Shown here: piece after piece, positions 1 to 6,930 of the stretch
How the letters are laid out: each line of letters starts with the position of its first letter
Position numbering within the stretch: position 1 is the first letter of the stretch
Source: an uncultured Eubacteriales bacterium
GTDB lineage: Bacteria > Bacillota_A > Clostridia > Christensenellales > Aristaeellaceae
DNA length: 14,513 bases
Assembly (NCBI GenBank): GCA_902775835.1
Contig: CACYNZ010000052.1
Span: 1-14,513 of the forward strand
Direction of reading: 5' to 3'
The notes under the pieces: model-generated
Told to the model about the DNA's origin: nothing
Database searches by the model: none
The model's input: only the letters and a program-made list of their open reading frames with translations
Position numbers and translations under genes: made by a program

Positions 1-290
1 TGTTGAAGGTGTCGGACAGCCCCCATACGATATCGCCTATCGTCTTGAAACGTGCCTGCATATATGGCGTGAGGTCGTTGGCAAGGTAGTGCTTGAACGG
101 TGCCGCCAGTGTGCCCGCATCTGAGAACACCCTGCCCAGAGTATCGCGTAACTCCTGCCCCTCACCGCTCAGCCGCTGAACCGTATCCGCGAAGATGCCG
201 CCGAAGTTCTCGTCGAAGTAATCCTTGAAGTCGCTTGTGTAGCCCTTGATCTTGTTCAGTATCTTCCGCAGTTTCTTCTCGAAGGCGCTC
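1..290 (-). CDS. Partial phage tape-measure-like protein segment (uncertain)
   Basis: The minus strand is open from the window edge without a stop. It reads as an amphipathic, helix-rich protein with phrases such as FKDYFDENFGGIFADTV, FKHYLANDLTPYMQARF and IGDIVWGLSDTFN. This alternation of aromatic and glycine turns with long helices is typical of the central or C-terminal part of phage tail tape-measure proteins, which set tail length. I see no catalytic motif. The frame continues without a break into the histidine-phosphatase-like stretch at higher coordinates, but the two parts do not look like one known protein, so the right boundary (about 280-300) is approximate. The segment could instead be another helical or coiled-coil protein. 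No start codon, ribosome site or stop is visible, so nothing can be said about its operon. Family assignment is by eye and weak. Confidence 0.35.
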
Positions 291-512
291 ATCTCCTTCT
301 CCGCTTCTGCGGCCAGGTCCGCCAGGAAGGGACCGGTCCGTGCCTTTACGTCTTCGAAATTCTCTCCGCCCCTCGGCCGGTGGAATCCGAATTCATACAG
401 AAATTTGTTGGCGTCCTCCGCGTCGACCGCGACGGCCTCTTCGAAGGTCATCTGCTCGTAGATGCCGCAGTGCAGCTCGCAGATGCGTTCGTCAATGCGC
501 AGAGACAATTCC
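291..512 (-). pseudogene. Histidine-phosphatase (phosphoglycerate mutase-like) internal fragment
   Basis: On the minus strand, in the same frame as the neighbouring tape-measure-like stretch, the translation runs HPELSLRIDERICELHCGIY, then EQMTFEEAVAVDAEDANKF, then FHRPRGGENFEDVKARTGPF and LADLAAEA. The order 'L..D.RL.E...G..E.....EE' followed by 'RP.GGE.FEDV..R...FL..L' is the middle of the histidine phosphatase superfamily (PhoE/GpmB type). The GGE-(S/N)-(F/Y)-EDV motif is the most telling part. The N-terminal RHG catalytic motif and the C-terminal SHG histidine are both absent, so this is only an internal fragment of roughly 70 residues. At its upstream end the sequence switches abruptly to the antiparallel ABC transporter gene. 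At its downstream end it switches to an unrelated helical protein. It cannot encode a working phosphatase as it stands. Confidence 0.5.
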
Positions 513-1075
513 GGGTGGACGGCTGCGATGTGAAGCTGTGGAAGCTGAAGCAGCTGCGCGGCGGCATCGGCACCGCCACCCAGGATGTGTTCCTGTTTTC
601 CGACACGGTGGAGGGCAACGTGGCCTTTGGCAACCAGGATTTGACCTTGGATGAAGTAAAGGACTTTGCCCGGCGCGCCGACGCGGCGGAATTTATTGAT
701 AAGCTGCCCGAAGGCTACGATACCATTATCGGCGAGCGCGGCGTGGGCTTATCCGGCGGGCAAAGGCAGCGCATCGCCCTGGCCCGCGCCCTGGCGGTAA
801 AACCCAGCATTCTGGTCATGGACGATACCACCTCCGCCGTGGACAGCGAAACCGAGCAGTATATTCAGGACCAGCTGCGCCAACTGCCCTTTGACTGCAC
901 CAAGTTCATTATTGCCCAGCGCATTTCCTCCATGCGGGACGCGGACCTGATTCTGGTTTTGCAGGACGGAAAAATTACCGAACAGGGCACCCACCAGGAA
1001 CTGCTGCAAAAGCGGGGCTACTATTGGCAGACCTATTGCCTGCAATACGGCATTCCCATGAAGGAGGCGGTGTAA
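512..1075 (+). CDS. ABC exporter subunit, ATPase domain only (5'-truncated; degenerate-site half)
   Basis: This is the C-terminal part of a type IV (B-type) ABC exporter. It starts around RVDGCDVKLWKLKQLR; the membrane domain and Walker A lie beyond the break at about 512. Visible motifs are a Q-loop (TQDVFLFSDT), a canonical LSGGQ signature (749-763) and a Walker B of VMDD, in which the usual catalytic Glu is Asp (824-826). The switch is IIAQR, with Gln in place of His. Asp for Glu and Gln for His are typical of the degenerate-site subunit of heterodimeric exporters such as TM287/288 and BmrCD. The stop codon is 1 nt before the GTG of the next gene, and the AAGGAGG serving that gene lies inside this gene's last codons, so the two are translationally coupled. 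The in-frame ATG at 380 belongs to unrelated sequence and is not the true start. Substrate unknown; multidrug or peptide export is the usual role. Confidence 0.85.
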   Translation, partial: RVDGCDVKLWKLKQLRGGIGTATQDVFLFSDTVEGNVAFGNQDLTLDEVKDFARRADAAEFIDKLPEGYDTIIGERGVGLSGGQRQRIALARALAVKPSILVMDDTTSAVDSETEQYIQDQLRQLPFDCTKFIIAQRISSMRDADLILVLQDGKITEQGTHQELLQKRGYYWQTYCLQYGIPMKEAV

Positions 1076-1076
1076 A

Positions 1077-2876
1077 GTGGCACGGAATAAATTCGACGTG
1101 GATGAAAAGCTGGAAACCCCCTTCCAATGGAAACACCTGAAGCGCGCCGGCGTCTATATTGGGCGGCACAAGGGCAAAATGATCCTGGCCCTTCTGATGA
1201 GCGCCCTGGCCAGCATGGCAACCCTGTACATTCCCAAGATCACACAATGGGTACTGGATGAAGCCGTGCCTGCAGGCGATGTGCCCATGATCGGCAAAAT
1301 GGCCATGCTGTTCGTGGGCCTGATCCTTCTGAGCATTGTGTTCACCACCATCCGTTCGCGCATGATGGCGCACGTGAGCCAGCGCATTATCTATGATATC
1401 CGCAGTGATCTGTTTGCGCATCTGCAGAAGCTGCCCTTCAGCTACTATGACAGCCGTCCCGCCGGAAAGATTCTGGTGCGCGTGATCAATTACGTGAACT
1501 CGGTATCGGATATTCTTTCCAACGGCATTATCAACATGATCCTGGAGATCATCAACCTGGTCTTCATTGTGGTGTTCATGTACTCCACCAATGCCACCCT
1601 GGCCACCGTGATTGTGGCCGGACTGCCTATTTTCATCGGCATCATCATTCTCATCAAGCCCAGACAGCGCAAGGCCTGGCAGAACCAGAGCAACAAGAAC
1701 AGCAATTACAACGCTTACCTTGCCGAGTCCATTGACGGTGTGCGCGTCAGCCAGCTGTTTGACCGACAGGAAGTGAACATCGGCATCATGAAGCGGCTGG
1801 CGAGCGCGTGCCGCACGGCATGGCTCAAGGCAGTCTATATCAGCAACACGGTATGGCTGTCCAGCGAAATCATGACGCAGATCGTGCTGACGGTACTCTA
1901 TATCGCCGGTGTCTACTGGATGGGCGGCGGAAAGATGGTTTCCTTCGGCGTGATCCTGGCCATGGGCCAGTATGTGAGCCGGTTCTGGCAGCCCATCACG
2001 AACCTTGCCAATATCTACAATTCCTTTGTGAACAATATTGCCTATCTGGAGCGTATCTTCGAAACCATGGACGAGCCCGTGGTGGTGGATGACAAGCCGG
2101 GCGCGGAATCCCTGCCGGAAATTGACGGGGAAGTGGAGTTCGAGGACGTGACCTTCTCCTATGAGGAAGGCCAGAACGTACTGGAGCATCTGAACCTGCA
2201 TGTGCGAGCGGGCGAGAGCATTGCGCTGGTAGGCCCCACAGGCGCCGGCAAGAGCACGATCATCAATCTTCTGTGCCGGTTCTATAACCTGAACAGCGGA
2301 CACATCTATCTGCACGCCAAGGACGGAAAGAAATATGATATCAGCGAAGTCACGCTGAACAGTCTGCGCACGCAGCTGGGCATCATGATGCAGGACAGCT
2401 TCCTGTTCTCCGGCACGCTCATGGACAATATCCGCTACGGACGTCTGAACGCCACGGACCGGGAAGTCCAGGAAGCCGCCAAACGCGTGCATGCGGATGA
2501 TTTCATCCGGAAGATGAGTTCCGGATACCAGACGGAAGTGCGCGAGCGCGGCGGAAACCTCTCCCAGGGCGAGCGTCAGCTGGTGGCCTTTGCCAGAACG
2601 CTGCTGTCAGATCCCGCTGTGCTGATCCTGGATGAAGCCACGTCCTCCATTGATACTCAGACCGAACGTCTGCTGCAGGAGGGCATTCAGGAGATGCTCA
2701 AGAACCGGACCAGCTTTATCGTGGCCCATCGCCTGTCCACCATCAAGAACTGCGACCGGATTCTGTACATCAGCAACAAGGGCATCGCAGAAATGGGCAG
2801 CCATGAGGAGCTTATGAAAAAGCGCGGACTCTATTATCAGCTCTATACAGCTCAGGCACAGGAGGAAGCCGCGTAA
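1077..2876 (+). CDS. ABC exporter subunit, complete (canonical ATPase half)
   Basis: A 599-residue fused membrane-ATPase half-transporter, normal length for the family. It starts at GTG 1077, with AAGGAGG at 1061-1067. The membrane domain spans about residues 25-325 with six predicted helices. The ATPase domain follows: Walker A GPTGAGKS (386-393), Q-loop Gln439, signature LSQGE (495-499), Walker B LILDE with catalytic Glu520, and switch His551. The signature departs from LSGGQ while Walker B and the switch are intact, exactly the reverse of the upstream subunit. Together they would form one competent and one degenerate ATP site, as in known heterodimeric exporters (established for TM287/288-like pairs; here inferred). 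It would sit in the cytoplasmic membrane and export a drug, lipid or peptide; the substrate cannot be read from sequence. A terminator follows, so the operon probably ends here. Neighbours do not indicate a specific cargo. Confidence 0.93.
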   Translation: MARNKFDVDEKLETPFQWKHLKRAGVYIGRHKGKMILALLMSALASMATLYIPKITQWVLDEAVPAGDVPMIGKMAMLFVGLILLSIVFTTIRSRMMAHVSQRIIYDIRSDLFAHLQKLPFSYYDSRPAGKILVRVINYVNSVSDILSNGIINMILEIINLVFIVVFMYSTNATLATVIVAGLPIFIGIIILIKPRQRKAWQNQSNKNSNYNAYLAESIDGVRVSQLFDRQEVNIGIMKRLASACRTAWLKAVYISNTVWLSSEIMTQIVLTVLYIAGVYWMGGGKMVSFGVILAMGQYVSRFWQPITNLANIYNSFVNNIAYLERIFETMDEPVVVDDKPGAESLPEIDGEVEFEDVTFSYEEGQNVLEHLNLHVRAGESIALVGPTGAGKSTIINLLCRFYNLNSGHIYLHAKDGKKYDISEVTLNSLRTQLGIMMQDSFLFSGTLMDNIRYGRLNATDREVQEAAKRVHADDFIRKMSSGYQTEVRERGGNLSQGERQLVAFARTLLSDPAVLILDEATSSIDTQTERLLQEGIQEMLKNRTSFIVAHRLSTIKNCDRILYISNKGIAEMGSHEELMKKRGLYYQLYTAQAQEEAA

Positions 2877-2904
2877 GCGGTTTTCCGCCCGGAATCCAGA
2901 AACC

Positions 2905-2952
2905 AACGGCTCTGTCTCCGCATTGATAAATGCTGAATGCAGGGCCGTTTTT
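2905..2952 (+). terminator. Intrinsic terminator after the ABC exporter genes
   Basis: Arms AACGGCTCTG (2905-2914) and CAGGGCCGTT (2940-2949) pair over 10 bp with one G-U wobble, around a 25-nt loop, followed by a T-tract (2948-2952). It starts 28 nt after the ABC stop codon. The rest of the 196-nt gap (2877-3072) holds only the promoter for the next gene. Confidence 0.7.
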
Positions 2953-3002
2953 CATAGATTGACTCATGCGTTTCAGGCATAACAGGGCATTGAAAAAAGC
3001 CA

Positions 3003-3032
3003 TTGGACATATCAGTCACAACCTGTTATGGT
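3003..3032 (+). promoter_or_regulatory. Probable promoter of the first MATE gene
   Basis: A -35-like TTGGAC (3003-3008) is followed after 18 nt by an extended -10, TGTTATGGT, whose TATGGT hexamer is at 3027-3032. It lies after the upstream terminator and about 40 nt before the MATE start. The hexamers are imperfect (4/6 in the -10), so the call is moderate. Confidence 0.4.
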
Positions 3033-3072
3033 ATGCATGCAGACATCGCGCTGCTGAGAGGCAAGAAAAGCC

Positions 3073-4401
3073 ATGGAAAAGGAAAACAGCATGGGTACGG
3101 AAAAAGTCAGCCGTCTGGTGCTGAAGACCGGCCTGCCGCTGATGCTCAGCCTTCTGATCAATTCCCTGTACAATTTTGTGGACTCGGTGTTTGTGTCCAG
3201 GGTGGCGGAAGACGCGCTCACCGCGCTGTCGCTGGCGGCACCCGTACAGGTGCTGGTTTCAGCCCTGGGGCTTGGAAACGCGGTGGGCCTGAATGCGGCC
3301 ATCAGCCGGGCGCTCGGGGAGAAGAAGCCGGAAGAGGTCAGAAAAACGGCCAGTGCGGCCATTTTCCTGGCGCTGTGCGCGTGGGTGCTGATCTGCATTG
3401 CCTGTCTTCTGGGCATCCGCTGGTACTTTGACTGGCAGAGCGGCGGCAATGAGGTGATTGCAGCCTATGGACGGGATTACCTGAGCATCTGCATGCTGTT
3501 CTCCCTGGGACAGATGGGCCAGTGGGTCTTTGACCGGTTCGTGATTGCCAGCGGCAAGTCCCATCTGTTTCTCTATACGCTGTCAGCGGCTTCCCTGACC
3601 AACCTGATTCTGGACCCTGTCTTTATCTTTGTGTTCCAGATGGGCACAAAAGGCGCGGCCATTGCCACGGTGATCGGACAGTTCATGGGGCTGTTTGCGG
3701 GCATCTATATCAACCGCCGGTGGAACCGGGAGATTCCCTTTGCCTTTACACTGCGGCCGGACTGGAAGAGCGTGCGCACCATACTGCGGGTGGGGATTCC
3801 CTCTACGCTGGTGCAGGTGCTCACATCCTTTGTGACCGTGGTCATGAACTCGATCCTGCTTGTGTTTTCCTCCACAGCGGTGGCCGTATACGGCGTATGC
3901 GCCAGGATGATGGGCCTGTGCACGGTAGGCGTGCACGGCATCGACAACGGCCTGATTCCCATTGTGGCATACAACTATGGCGCGCACAGGCCGGAGCGCA
4001 TCCGGGAAGCCGTGCGCTGGGCGCTGATCTATTCCTTTGTGTTCTATGCGCCGTTCCTTTTCATGCTCGAGTGTTTCCCGGGGCTTGTGATGCAGCTGTT
4101 CCACGCATCGGAGCACATGATGGGCATCGGACTTCCAGCCGTGCGGCTTCTGGCTCTGTCCTGGCTCATCAGCATTCCCAGTCTGGTGAGCGCATCCGCG
4201 CTGCAGGGGCTGTCCAGGCCCGGACCGAGCATGGTGCTGACCATGGCACGTCAGGCGGTGCTGCCGGTGGCACTTGCATGGGTTTTGAAAGGCTCAGGGC
4301 AGCTGAACCTGATCTGGCTTGCGTTTGTCATGGCCGAGATGATCTGCGTGCCCCTGGCGCTGCTGTTCTGGAAGCGGGGTCTGAAGAGCGTGTCCATGTA
4401 A
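3073..4401 (+). CDS. MATE family efflux transporter
   Basis: A 442-residue, strongly hydrophobic protein with about 12 predicted membrane segments, the normal size for MATE (multidrug and toxic compound extrusion) antiporters. These export cationic drugs or metabolites using a Na+ or H+ gradient. The N-terminus has the family layout: MGTEKVSRLVLKTGLPLML, then a first helix ending LYNFVDSVFVSRV, then the GLGNAVGLNAAISRALGEKK region that resembles the conserved G.G.....S...G motif; the second half repeats the pattern. ATG 3073 is preceded by a weak GAGAGGCAAG site; an alternative in-frame ATG at 3091 follows AAAAGGAAAA and cannot be excluded (difference of six residues). The gene appears monocistronic, with its own promoter and a terminator 8 nt after the stop. 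The substrate is unknown. It is only distantly similar to the other MATE protein in this window, so the two are not a recent duplication. Confidence 0.9.
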   Translation: MEKENSMGTEKVSRLVLKTGLPLMLSLLINSLYNFVDSVFVSRVAEDALTALSLAAPVQVLVSALGLGNAVGLNAAISRALGEKKPEEVRKTASAAIFLALCAWVLICIACLLGIRWYFDWQSGGNEVIAAYGRDYLSICMLFSLGQMGQWVFDRFVIASGKSHLFLYTLSAASLTNLILDPVFIFVFQMGTKGAAIATVIGQFMGLFAGIYINRRWNREIPFAFTLRPDWKSVRTILRVGIPSTLVQVLTSFVTVVMNSILLVFSSTAVAVYGVCARMMGLCTVGVHGIDNGLIPIVAYNYGAHRPERIREAVRWALIYSFVFYAPFLFMLECFPGLVMQLFHASEHMMGIGLPAVRLLALSWLISIPSLVSASALQGLSRPGPSMVLTMARQAVLPVALAWVLKGSGQLNLIWLAFVMAEMICVPLALLFWKRGLKSVSM

Positions 4402-4409
4402 AAGCATAT

Positions 4410-4432
4410 ACCGGCCATATCGGCCGGTTTTT
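4410..4432 (+). terminator. Intrinsic terminator after the first MATE gene
   Basis: ACCGGCC (4410-4416) pairs perfectly with GGCCGGT (4422-4428) around a 5-nt loop (ATATC) and runs into TTTTT (4428-4432). It begins 8 nt after the stop codon. Confidence 0.8.
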
Positions 4433-4466
4433 CTCTGGCGCTTTCATGCGCATTTGCCCGTGAAAC

Positions 4467-4495
4467 GTGACAAGCAGGGAATCCTGTGGTAATAT
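4467..4495 (+). promoter_or_regulatory. Promoter of the WG-repeat gene
   Basis: GTGACA (4467-4472, 5 of 6 matches to the -35 consensus) is followed by a 17-nt spacer and TAATAT (4490-4495) with an upstream TG (4487-4488), making an extended -10. Transcription would begin near 4502. This is downstream of the ATG at 4499 and rules that ATG out as the start, supporting GTG 4553 instead. Confidence 0.65.
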
Positions 4496-4552
4496 GTTAT
4501 GGCGCATTTTTCTCGTGCGTTTTTCAAGCATGTCTTGGAGGAGGATATTTTC

Positions 4553-6196
4553 GTGGGTTCAAAGATACTGCGCTATGCGCTTTTTCCACTGGCTCTGCTG
4601 TCCATTCCCGGGGAAGGAGCGCCTGCGGCAGGTAAAACGGAAAAGACGGAACACAGAAAACCCCGGCCTCAGCAGGGTCGAAGCGGAAGAAAGCCTTCTG
4701 CACGTCCTGACGCCGCAAAACACACGGAACAGACACAGGAGAAGAAGGAGAATGCTTCCATGCCTTCCCCTGTGAGAAGAAGCAATCCCAGAAGGCAGAA
4801 AAGCGAAGGCGCCCCGCGCGCGGAAAGTACAAGGGAAGTGCGGCCGGCGGCGTCCCGGGAAGAAAGTGCCCGGAAGGATCGGCCGGAAAATCCGTCCCGC
4901 GACAGCGCGGACCGCATGAAGGCAAGACAGGAAAATCCGTCAGCACACGGATCGAGAAAGCCCCGGGAAAAGACTGGTGCGCGTGAGGATGAAAAGAAAC
5001 GTTCTCCGCACCGGAACCCGAATCAGGGCGGGCGCGGAGAGCGCGCGAACCGTACAGACTTTTCCGAGCAGGATACGGAAAGCAGCTGCAAGGCGCTGTC
5101 GAAGGGCAAGACCCCGGAAAAAACACCGCCCCGGGCTGTGACCGGACGCCGGGAAAAAGCCGGCCCCTTCCAGCAGGCAAAGGAAATGATTTCCCTGGGA
5201 CAGGGCATGTTTGCCTTCCAGGATGAAAAGGGAAATCACCGCGGACTTCTCAGTGTTCAGACCAAGACGGCGCTGGACATCCCGTACCGGGTTACCGGCG
5301 TGTTCCGGGAAGGACTTGCGCCGGTGGAGGAAAAAGGACGCTACGGCTACGTGGATCTTACCGGGCGCATGGCGATCCCCTGCGTGTGGGATGAAGCCGG
5401 AGAATTCGAGGACGGTCGGGCACAGGTGGTCAAGCGCGGACGCACCATCTGTCTGGATGTGAACGGCAACGAACTGGAAGAGGAAGCCTGGCGCCAGGAT
5501 CTCATCTTCTCGGAAGGCCTGGCCCCGCGTCAGGAGGGCAGCCTGTACGGGTTTGTCAATGAGGAAGGCGAGACTGTGATCGCACCTGCCTGGGAAAAGA
5601 CAGGGCGCTTCCATGACGGGCTGTGCGCGGTGATGCGCGACCGGAAATGGGGATACATCAACCGCGACGGCCAGGTAGTCGGCACACTGGACTGGGACAT
5701 GGCGCTGGAGTTCAGTGAAGGCATGGGAGGCGTGCTGATCAACAACCGCTACGGGTTTGTGGACGCGAGCGGACGGGTGGCCGTGGAACCTGTGTATGAG
5801 TATGTGAGCGGGTTCCGGGAAGGCATGTGCGTCGTGGCACGCGGCGGACGCTTCGGATGCATTGACCGCAATGGCTGGGAAGTCATTGAAATGAAGTATG
5901 AATTCATGGCGCCCTTCTCGGAGGGCCTGGCCGTGATGGAAAGCGGCGGCAAGCGCGGTTTTCTGAATGCCGGGGGCGATGTGGTCATCGAACCTCAGTG
6001 GGATGCCTGCTATGCCTTCTCGGAAGGCCTGGCCGCAGTGCTCAAGGATGGACTGTGGGGATATGTGGACATGGAAGGCAGTCTGGTGATCCCCAATCAG
6101 TTCCAGCAGGTGGTCTCCTTCGTTGACGGGTATGCCAGCGTGCGCGACCAGCGCGGCTGGGCGATCCTGGACCGGGATGGAAACGTGATTCTGTAA
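4553..6196 (+). CDS. Exported or membrane-anchored WG-repeat protein with a long basic linker
   Basis: The likely start is GTG 4553, 8 nt after GGAGGAGGA (4537-4545), giving 547 residues; the in-frame ATG at 4499 has no ribosome site and precedes the predicted transcript start. Residues 1-25 (MGSKILRYALFPLALLSIPG) look like a signal peptide or anchor. Residues about 27-207 are low-complexity, rich in Arg, Lys, Glu, Ser and Pro, strongly charged and probably disordered. The rest is about nine WG-type repeats of about 40 residues, each with a core like F.EGLA.V....WGY.D..G..VI...: FREGLAPV, FEDGRAQV, FSEGLAPR, FHDGLCAV, FSEGMGGV, FREGMCVV, FSEGLAVM, FSEGLAAV and FVDGYASV. WG repeats form beta-rich surfaces of largely unknown function, often in secreted proteins. 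It is transcribed alone. By inference it binds a partner at the cell surface, with the basic linker spanning the wall or contacting wall polymer. Confidence 0.85.
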   Translation: MGSKILRYALFPLALLSIPGEGAPAAGKTEKTEHRKPRPQQGRSGRKPSARPDAAKHTEQTQEKKENASMPSPVRRSNPRRQKSEGAPRAESTREVRPAASREESARKDRPENPSRDSADRMKARQENPSAHGSRKPREKTGAREDEKKRSPHRNPNQGGRGERANRTDFSEQDTESSCKALSKGKTPEKTPPRAVTGRREKAGPFQQAKEMISLGQGMFAFQDEKGNHRGLLSVQTKTALDIPYRVTGVFREGLAPVEEKGRYGYVDLTGRMAIPCVWDEAGEFEDGRAQVVKRGRTICLDVNGNELEEEAWRQDLIFSEGLAPRQEGSLYGFVNEEGETVIAPAWEKTGRFHDGLCAVMRDRKWGYINRDGQVVGTLDWDMALEFSEGMGGVLINNRYGFVDASGRVAVEPVYEYVSGFREGMCVVARGGRFGCIDRNGWEVIEMKYEFMAPFSEGLAVMESGGKRGFLNAGGDVVIEPQWDACYAFSEGLAAVLKDGLWGYVDMEGSLVIPNQFQQVVSFVDGYASVRDQRGWAILDRDGNVIL

Positions 6197-6229
6197 GCCC
6201 CCGAAAAACTTATCCATATAGATCAAAAA

Positions 6230-6265
6230 AACGGAGCCGGACAAGATGTCGGGTTCCGTTTTCTT
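6230..6265. terminator. Bidirectional terminator between convergent genes
   Basis: Arms 6230-6242 and 6248-6260 (AACGGAGCCGGAC with GTCGGGTTCCGTT) form a 13-position stem with one G-U wobble and one mismatch around loop AAGAT. A T-rich stretch (TTTTCTT) follows on the plus strand and A7 (6225-6231) precedes it, which serves as the U-tract for minus-strand transcripts. It sits between the WG-repeat gene and the convergent mutarotase-like gene. Confidence 0.8.
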
Positions 6266-6273
6266 AAGGCCGT

Positions 6274-6930
6274 TCAGTCGTTGCTGCCCATGCAGATGAG
6301 TTCGGGAAGAATCAGGAAGTTCTGTCCGCCGCATCCGGGAAGCGGCTGAAAATGTGCCTCCGGAACCGCGGCCGTCCAGGCGTCAATGCAGGTGGAGCGG
6401 ACAGAGGGATCATTCTTCAGGTTCACATAGGTGCGGGGCTCCTCAAAATAGGAGAACAGCATGTCTTCATGCAGGGAAATGAACTGGTATCTGTCGCCCT
6501 GAAGCGCGCCTTCGTTGACCAGCGCCCGGTGATGCATGACATAGTCAAATAGACGGTCATGCCGCAGAAGGGCAATCCGGCCCACGCGGCGTTCAGGCTT
6601 TGCACGCTGCCAGCTGCTTTCCGTATCCGGAATGGCGTGATAGAAAATGGGATACATGTAGGCCCAGAGCCGGTCCTCCTCGCCGTGCGGATAACTGGAG
6701 AGAAGGGGACTCAGGGCGGGCAGGACCGTTTCCGGATCCATGCCCTGGTCTGTCAGGGCTTCCACATACAGGAAGAGCTGCCGGCCCCACTGATACAGGC
6801 CCAGGGTCATGATATCCTTCCGTGCAATGGCAGCCGAGACCTGCTCTTTTGCCAGCTGAAGCACTTTTTCGTCTATATCAGGGCAGAGGCTTTTCAGACG
6901 TGCGCGGAATTCCAGACGCTTTACGCTCAT
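6274..6930 (-). CDS. Tandem L-rhamnose mutarotase-like (RhaM/DUF718-type) protein
   Basis: A 218-residue cytoplasmic protein with no signal peptide. The C-terminal half (about 113-215) matches the RhaM pattern by eye: RRVGRIALLRHDRLFDYV, then a His-containing helix (MHHRALVNEG), RYQFISLHEDMLFSYFEE, a DP.V.....W segment (174-185) and QPLPG...N...LPELICM. RhaM enzymes interconvert alpha and beta anomers of L-rhamnose and are single domains of about 105 residues. The N-terminal half (4-100) has the same layout: KRLEFRARLK, LGLYQWGRQLFLYVEAL and a closing LWAYMYPIFYHA, but lacks the His aligned with H133/H134. I read it as two fused domains, a single-chain pseudodimer with one probably active half. 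It is translationally coupled to the GH28 gene (ATGA overlap 6927-6930) with GGAGGATGAAGC before the ATG. That neighbour suggests a role with pectin-derived sugars. Related anomerases cannot be excluded. Confidence 0.55.
   Translation of the reverse strand: MSVKRLEFRARLKSLCPDIDEKVLQLAKEQVSAAIARKDIMTLGLYQWGRQLFLYVEALTDQGMDPETVLPALSPLLSSYPHGEEDRLWAYMYPIFYHAIPDTESSWQRAKPERRVGRIALLRHDRLFDYVMHHRALVNEGALQGDRYQFISLHEDMLFSYFEEPRTYVNLKNDPSVRSTCIDAWTAAVPEAHFQPLPGCGGQNFLILPELICMGSND

Noticed and set aside
380..511. ATG 380 as the real start of the first ABC subunit
   Set aside because: The 44 residues from 380 to 511 do not resemble any part of an ABC transporter, and the opposite strand there carries a convincing histidine-phosphatase fragment.
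975..2492. A 505-residue minus-strand open frame across the ABC exporter gene
   Set aside because: It is antisense to a gene with all ABC motifs; its His/Asp/Gln-rich composition is the usual mirror of a GC-rich codon pattern and no family motif or ribosome site was seen.
4499..4552. ATG 4499 as the start of the WG-repeat gene, adding 18 residues
   Set aside because: It has no ribosome site and lies upstream of the transcription start predicted from the extended -10 at 4490-4495, whereas GTG 4553 has GGAGGAGGA at ideal spacing.
5300..6196. Recurring near-identical DNA phrases (such as TTC.CGGAAGG) considered as direct repeats or a CRISPR-like array
   Set aside because: They are codons of the WG-repeat protein motif F-x-E-G-L/M; spacing is about 120 nt, copies diverge, and there are no conserved repeats with unique spacers.
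4940..6334. A 464-residue minus-strand open frame across the WG-repeat gene
   Set aside because: Antisense shadow; it runs through the terminator at 6230-6265 and lacks recognisable domains.
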